Shown piece after piece: positions 7,603-8,586 of a stretch of DNA of 8,586 nucleotides. Location: contig CALVXT010000164.1 of assembly GCA_944371545.1 (NCBI GenBank), positions 1-8,586 on the forward strand, read 5' to 3'. A program made the position numbers and the translations under genes. A model generated the notes under the pieces. That model did no database searches and was not told where the DNA came from. It saw only the letters and a program-made list of their open reading frames with translations. Source of the DNA: an uncultured Bacilli bacterium. Its GTDB lineage: Bacteria; Bacillota_I; Bacilli_A; RF39; UBA660. The first letter of the stretch is position 1. Every line of letters starts with the position of its first letter.

Positions 7603-8586
7603 TTATGCAATTGTCCATTCATCATCACTATTTAACTCTGGACTATTTTCTTTGAATGTAGCTGTTTTTGGAGTTCCATTATCATTGAATGTGAAATCAC
7701 CTTTAACAGTTACAGGAATTGTAAATTGATTTGTTTCAGCATTAAATGTGATTGATGGATCTGAAATTGTATCAACTGTTCCTTCTGCTTCATAGTATAG
7801 AATTCTTTCAGTGATATCTGTAGATGGACCTTCATGGTTAACATCATCTTCAGTAAATCTTTCTTTAGTGAATCCAAAGTTAACAGTGATTTGAGCTCCT
7901 AATTGAGCAAAATCATAGTTATCTACGTCTTGTCCTTCTAAGTATACATATACACGAACTTTAGTAATACTATTTGGAGCTAAAGTCATGAATTCAGGAC
8001 GAGCTGTACCAGTTAACATTTTTTCAGTATCAGTAAATGTATCTAAATCAACTAATTCTCCATCATCAATTGATTTTGTATAAGTATTGTAAGCAGCACC
8101 ATCGTATACGTCTACATTGCTTCCAACTGTAAGTTCTTTAGAAATTACGTAAGTTGGATAAGCTGTACCATCTTCTACTGTACCACATGCTGTACCTACA
8201 TTATAAGAACTATCATCTTCAATAGTATCTCCAGTTGGAGTAGCTTTTCTTGTTGAACATGCTTCTTCATACCAGTTAATTGCGTTTTGAACGTGTTTAG
8301 TATCATTTGGTTCCCAAACTTGAGCAGTACGGCAAATACCAGTAATGTAATCAGCATCAGTATTTGTTCCATTATTTGCACATGTAATACTTGTAATTCT
8401 AGCAGCATCTTCAATTTCGGCACTAATTCTTCCGATTTGAGCGAAAGCTACACGTACAGAGTTTTCAATACCTGTATTTTGAACTCCTCCAGCTCCTAAT
8501 GTAACAGCTGAATTTGTTGTTAAATAAATTGCTTCTTCATTTAATGGATTATTTTCTACATAATATTCTTCACCAGATAAGTTTTT
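7603..8586 (-). CDS. Secreted/surface beta-rich protein, possibly SipW-dependent TasA-like, 5' end missing
   Basis: The frame is open from the right edge to TAA at 7603, giving 327 visible C-terminal residues; the start and any signal peptide are outside. Numbering is within the fragment. The composition suits an extracellular protein: rich in Thr, Asn, Asp, Glu, Gly and Val, acidic, poor in Lys, with Thr/Val alternation. Two motifs stand out: NSVRVAFAQIGRI (about 42-54) and VRVYVYLEGQDVDNYDF followed by AQLGAQITVNFGF (210-239). From memory, similar pairs (an SVRV strand, then YIWLEGQDVDC) occur in proteins with SipW-dependent signal peptides, related to TasA/camelysin fibre proteins; here Tyr and Asn replace the usual Trp and Cys. 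Four cysteines (69, 85, 110, 134) lie in one Thr/Gly-rich segment and could form two disulfides. About 85 residues follow the second motif. No LPXTG, transmembrane helix or lysine tail is present at the C-terminus, so it is not sortase-anchored. The gene is closed by a terminator. That it is a surface protein is likely; the family is tentative. Confidence 0.6.
   Translation of the reverse strand, partial: KNLSGEEYYVENNPLNEEAIYLTTNSAVTLGAGGVQNTGIENSVRVAFAQIGRISAEIEDAARITSITCANNGTNTDADYITGICRTAQVWEPNDTKHVQNAINWYEEACSTRKATPTGDTIEDDSSYNVGTACGTVEDGTAYPTYVISKELTVGSNVDVYDGAAYNTYTKSIDDGELVDLDTFTDTEKMLTGTARPEFMTLAPNSITKVRVYVYLEGQDVDNYDFAQLGAQITVNFGFTKERFTEDDVNHEGPSTDITERILYYEAEGTVDTISDPSITFNAETNQFTIPVTVKGDFTFNDNGTPKTATFKENSPELNSDDEWTIA

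Noticed and set aside
7599..7614. Inverted repeat ACAATT-GCAT-AATTGT at the stop of the surface gene.
   Set aside because: A six-base, mostly A-T stem with no U-run directly after it; the real terminator follows 20 bases on.
7603..8019. Taking the Met at 8019 as the start of a 138-residue protein.
   Set aside because: The same frame is open for 189 more codons to the window edge, and the upstream part carries a family-like motif and the cysteine module.
8196..8499. Overlapping open frames on both strands inside the surface gene.
   Set aside because: The surface-gene frame is open across the whole region with sensible codon use and motifs; the Leu-rich and Ser/Asn-rich alternatives are shadows.
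1..8586. CRISPR arrays, tRNA or rRNA genes, insertion sequences, or use of TGA as Trp.
   Set aside because: No spaced repeats, RNA gene signatures or transposase motifs were seen, and the Trp codons inspected are all TGG.

Overview
The window is an AT-rich, low-GC Gram-positive chromosome segment in which every gene I can support lies on the minus strand. Read in the direction of transcription (high to low coordinates) the order is: the 3' part of a gene for a secreted or surface protein (enters at 8586, stops at 7603); an intrinsic terminator (about 7541-7579); a class I SAM methyltransferase of the YbxB/RsmC type (7494-6898); rpoB, complete (6804-3193); and rpoC, 5' part only (3196 down to the left edge, about 1065 codons).

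The organism is most likely a member of Bacilli in the broad sense, perhaps an Erysipelotrichia/RF39-type or Mollicutes-related gut lineage. RpoB, RpoC and the methyltransferase align with their Bacillus subtilis counterparts from memory nearly end to end, and the ybxB-rpoB-rpoC order is the Bacillus one. All tryptophans I checked are TGG, and rpoB ends in TGA, so nothing suggests the mycoplasma code in which TGA is Trp. The surface protein resembles SipW/TasA-type proteins that I associate with such gut Bacilli. The taxonomic placement is inference.

Regulation is unusually readable. Instead of rplJ-rplL, a terminated surface-protein gene precedes ybxB. Two good sigma-A type promoters sit in the short gaps: TTGACA-17-TAAAGT before ybxB, its -35 inside the terminator hairpin, and TTGACA-17-TAAAAT before rpoB, its -35 in the last codons of ybxB. 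rpoB and rpoC overlap in ATGA and are probably translationally coupled.

I found no new multi-gene system. The points most worth a second look are in the polymerase: the rifampicin region of RpoB carries Lys and Asp at the positions equivalent to E. coli Gln513 and His526, which predicts intrinsic rifampicin resistance; the RpoC bridge helix has serines at two normally non-serine positions; and RpoB ends in a 73-residue tail that is half Asp/Glu. The window has no gene-free stretch above 300 bases.
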